Program-made: the position numbers and the translations under genes
Shown here: positions 6,166 through 7,588 of the stretch, piece by piece
Layout: each line of letters starts with the position of its first letter
How positions within the stretch are numbered: the stretch's first letter is position 1
Notes under the pieces: model-generated
The model's input: only the letters and a program-made list of their open reading frames with translations
What the model was told of the DNA's origin: nothing
The model's database searches: none
Origin: an uncultured Rhodospirillales bacterium
GTDB taxonomy: Bacteria; Pseudomonadota; Alphaproteobacteria; Acetobacterales; Acetobacteraceae
Length of the DNA stretch: 7,588 bases
Direction of reading: 5' to 3'
NCBI GenBank assembly: GCA_903844785.1
Contig: CAIMVB010000155.1
Coordinates: 1 to 7,588, forward strand

Positions 6166-7248
6166 TCAGCGCCAGGGTTCCACAAGAATCTTCGCATGGG
6201 TTTCGGGGCTCGCGAGGTCCTGGAAGGCTTGCCCGACCTCGGCCAGGCCAATTCGCCCGGTAATCAGGGGCCGCACATCCAGCCGCCCGGCGCCGATATG
6301 GCCAAGGGTGGCCGCAAATTCCTGCGCGTTATAGGCGAGGACAAATTGAAGGGATAATTGCTTGACGATACCGAAATAGGGTTCAATCTCGTCCGGCTGC
6401 ATGCAAACGCCAACTACCACAATGCGCGCGCCAGTGGGTGCTCCTTCCATCATTGCCGTCATCACGCCAGGGATTCCGACACATTCAAACAAGACGGCAG
6501 GGCGGCGTTTGGCGCCAAGGCCGAACAAGGCCGCGTAGCGGCTGGCATCAAAGCCATCCGGCGTGATGGCAGCTTCCAGCGCGCGGTAAGGTGATTCAAC
6601 GGCAGGATCGATGACGATATCTGCGCCCATTTTCTTGGCGAGCGCACGGCGGCCCGCAGAGAAATCCGCGGCAATGATCGGCGCATGGCCATGCAGCTTG
6701 AGCGCGGCAATGGTGGCAAGCCCGATCGGGCCGCAACCAATCACCAGCGGCACTTCGGCATTATTCACGCCGAAATGTTCCACCGCATGAAGGCCAACCG
6801 CCATGGGTTCCGTCAGTGCCGCGTGATCCGCCTGCATGGTTTCAGGAATGGGCAGCAGCATGCGTTCGGCAAGCGGCATGTATTCCGCAAAACCGCCCGC
6901 CATGTCAGGGTTATATCCAAGGCCGATTACCGTATTGCCGGCGAGGGTGAGCGGCATGGAAGTGACCAATTGGCCAGGTTTGAATTTGCCTTCGGTGCCT
7001 GGGCCATTCGCCACAACTTCCCCCACGAATTCATGGCCAAAGACCACATCGCGTTCGGTATCCATGGTCCAGCGCCCGCCAGTGCGGCTCGCGAGGGAGA
7101 CGAAATCCTTGGTGAAGCGCGCCGCGTGCAAATCCGTGCCGCAAATGCCGCAGGATGTGGTGCGCACCAGCACCTGGCCTGGCTGCAATTCGGGCTTCGG
7201 CACTTCGCCCAATACAAAGCTTCCCTGGCGGAAAATCGCAGCGCGCAT
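6166..7248 (-). CDS. Zinc-type medium-chain alcohol dehydrogenase
   Basis: From the ATG at 7246-7248 this 360-residue protein is a medium-chain dehydrogenase/reductase that would oxidise an alcohol or polyol with NAD+. Catalytic-zinc ligands are visible: Cys36 in CGICGTD, His72-Glu73 in FGHEFVGE, and Glu147 in LTEPMAVGLHAV. The Rossmann nucleotide site is GCGPIGL at 171-177, and Asp195 at the end of the second strand favours NAD over NADP. The region that in many relatives carries four structural-zinc cysteines (about 94-120) has none. I prefer this start because AAGGGAAGGA lies just upstream; an in-frame ATG 78 bases earlier (7324-7326) would add 26 Pro/Arg-rich residues unlike the family. 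It lies 81 bp downstream of the monooxygenase and 65 bp upstream of the old yellow enzyme. It could be annotated as a threonine- or sorbitol-dehydrogenase-like enzyme; the substrate is not determinable. Confidence 0.9.
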   Translation of the reverse strand: MRAAIFRQGSFVLGEVPKPELQPGQVLVRTTSCGICGTDLHAARFTKDFVSLASRTGGRWTMDTERDVVFGHEFVGEVVANGPGTEGKFKPGQLVTSMPLTLAGNTVIGLGYNPDMAGGFAEYMPLAERMLLPIPETMQADHAALTEPMAVGLHAVEHFGVNNAEVPLVIGCGPIGLATIAALKLHGHAPIIAADFSAGRRALAKKMGADIVIDPAVESPYRALEAAITPDGFDASRYAALFGLGAKRRPAVLFECVGIPGVMTAMMEGAPTGARIVVVGVCMQPDEIEPYFGIVKQLSLQFVLAYNAQEFAATLGHIGAGRLDVRPLITGRIGLAEVGQAFQDLASPETHAKILVEPWR

Positions 7249-7270
7249 GGTGTTTCCTTCCCTTATTGCT

Positions 7271-7316
7271 GGCGGGGTGGGTCCCGCCTTTGCTTCAGGA
7301 TGGCGCAAGCGCGCCC
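7271..7316 (-). other. Two intercistronic hairpins between monooxygenase and dehydrogenase
   Basis: The 81-bp gap between the two genes contains two perfect inverted repeats. GGCGC/GCGCC (7303-7307 with 7312-7316) has a four-base loop, and GGCGGG/CCCGCC (7271-7276 with 7283-7288) has a six-base loop. Neither is followed by a T-run on the minus strand, so they are unlikely to stop transcription. They lie just upstream of the strong dehydrogenase ribosome-binding site and may influence mRNA stability or processing. GC-rich sequence produces such short repeats by chance, so confidence in function is low. Confidence 0.3.
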
Positions 7317-7329
7317 GGAAAAGCAACGC

Positions 7330-7588
7330 CTATTCGGCGGCGCTGGCCGGGCGCCAATCGCCAATGGTGGATTTCGCCAAGCCTAAATGATCACGCAATG
7401 TGGTGCCCGCATATTCCTTGCGGAACAGGCCGCGGCGCTGCAATTCCGGCACCACATGCGTCACGAAATCGCGGTAGCCATCGGGCACATAGGTCGCGGC
7501 CACCACTATGCCTTCGCAAGCAGGCTTGGTGAACCATTCTTCCAACTTAACGTCAATTTCCTTCGGCCCGCCGACCTTATTCATATTG
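7330..7588 (-). CDS. Flavin-dependent monooxygenase (NtaA/SnaA/DszA type), C-terminal fragment
   Basis: Only the last 85 residues are in the window; the frame stays open to the right-hand edge and ends at TAG (7332-7330). The internal ATG at 7582-7584 is not expected to be the start. The fragment carries the C-terminal signature of luciferase-like monooxygenases of the nitrilotriacetate/pristinamycin/dibenzothiophene-sulfone group: a GGPKEIDVKLEEWF helix start, a PDGYRDFVTHVVPELQRRG stretch, then GLFRKEY and TTLRDHLGL. Members use FMNH2, supplied by a separate reductase, and oxygen to hydroxylate or cleave amines, sulfones and similar compounds. The TIM-barrel core that would show the substrate pocket lies outside the window. 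A short Trp-containing tail (about 15 residues) follows the usual family end. It is probably upstream in one operon with the dehydrogenase and old yellow enzyme genes. Confidence 0.85.
   Translation of the reverse strand, partial: NMNKVGGPKEIDVKLEEWFTKPACEGIVVAATYVPDGYRDFVTHVVPELQRRGLFRKEYAGTTLRDHLGLAKSTIGDWRPASAAE

Noticed and set aside
6153..6167. GAAAGC-TGT-GCTTTC inverted repeat at the dehydrogenase stop codon, considered as a terminator
   Set aside because: No T-run follows on the minus strand, and the old yellow enzyme gene begins only 65 bp further on in the same direction, so operon read-through is more likely.
6685..7390. Plus-strand frames of 233 and 184 codons opposite the dehydrogenase
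   Set aside because: They are shadows of the zinc dehydrogenase, which has intact zinc and nucleotide-binding motifs and a strong ribosome-binding site.

Overview
The window comes from a GC-rich genome (by eye about 60% GC). The protein styles (Ala/Arg-rich CydDC, a YqjM-like old yellow enzyme, an NtaA/SnaA/DszA-type monooxygenase) fit an alphaproteobacterium, perhaps an Acetobacteraceae or other Rhodospirillales relative. That assignment is inference: there is no rRNA or other marker gene here. Six genes are read with good confidence and a seventh is a fragment. Two genes are cut by the window edges.

Layout. (1) Positions 1-833, minus strand: the N-terminal 277 residues of a radical SAM protein whose 3' end lies outside the window. 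It has no stop inside the window but shows a clear CX3CX2C cluster motif and a GGEP motif. (2) An 83-bp divergent gap (834-916) holds the start signals of both flanking genes and several overlapping inverted repeats. (3) 917-1405, plus strand: a small heat-shock protein of the Hsp20/alpha-crystallin family. (4) A strong 13-bp hairpin at 1420-1449 lies between this gene and the convergent cydC. (5) 1460-4807, minus strand: cydD then cydC, three bases apart, encoding the two halves of the CydDC ABC exporter needed for cytochrome bd assembly. (6) An AT-rich gap (4808-4933) carries a 7-5-7 palindrome. (7) 4934-7588, minus strand, transcribed towards cydDC: the C-terminal end of a flavin-dependent monooxygenase, a zinc-type medium-chain dehydrogenase and an old yellow enzyme. 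These are probably one operon with short gaps of 81 and 65 bp.

How the parts relate. The monooxygenase, dehydrogenase and ene-reductase form a redox cassette of the sort found in catabolic operons, in which an oxygenation is followed by alcohol oxidation and reduction of an activated C=C bond. The substrate cannot be read from sequence. CydDC is a separate respiration and thiol-homeostasis unit. A possible terminator at the end of the old yellow enzyme gene may separate the two. The Hsp20 and radical SAM genes share a regulatory gap but no obvious pathway.

I found no tRNA, rRNA, CRISPR array, insertion sequence or phage gene. There is no gene-free stretch longer than about 130 bp. The main candidates for a second look are the folded hsp20 leader, the radical SAM protein with three extra downstream cysteines, and the monooxygenase/dehydrogenase/ene-reductase cassette. 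None of these amounts to a clearly new system.
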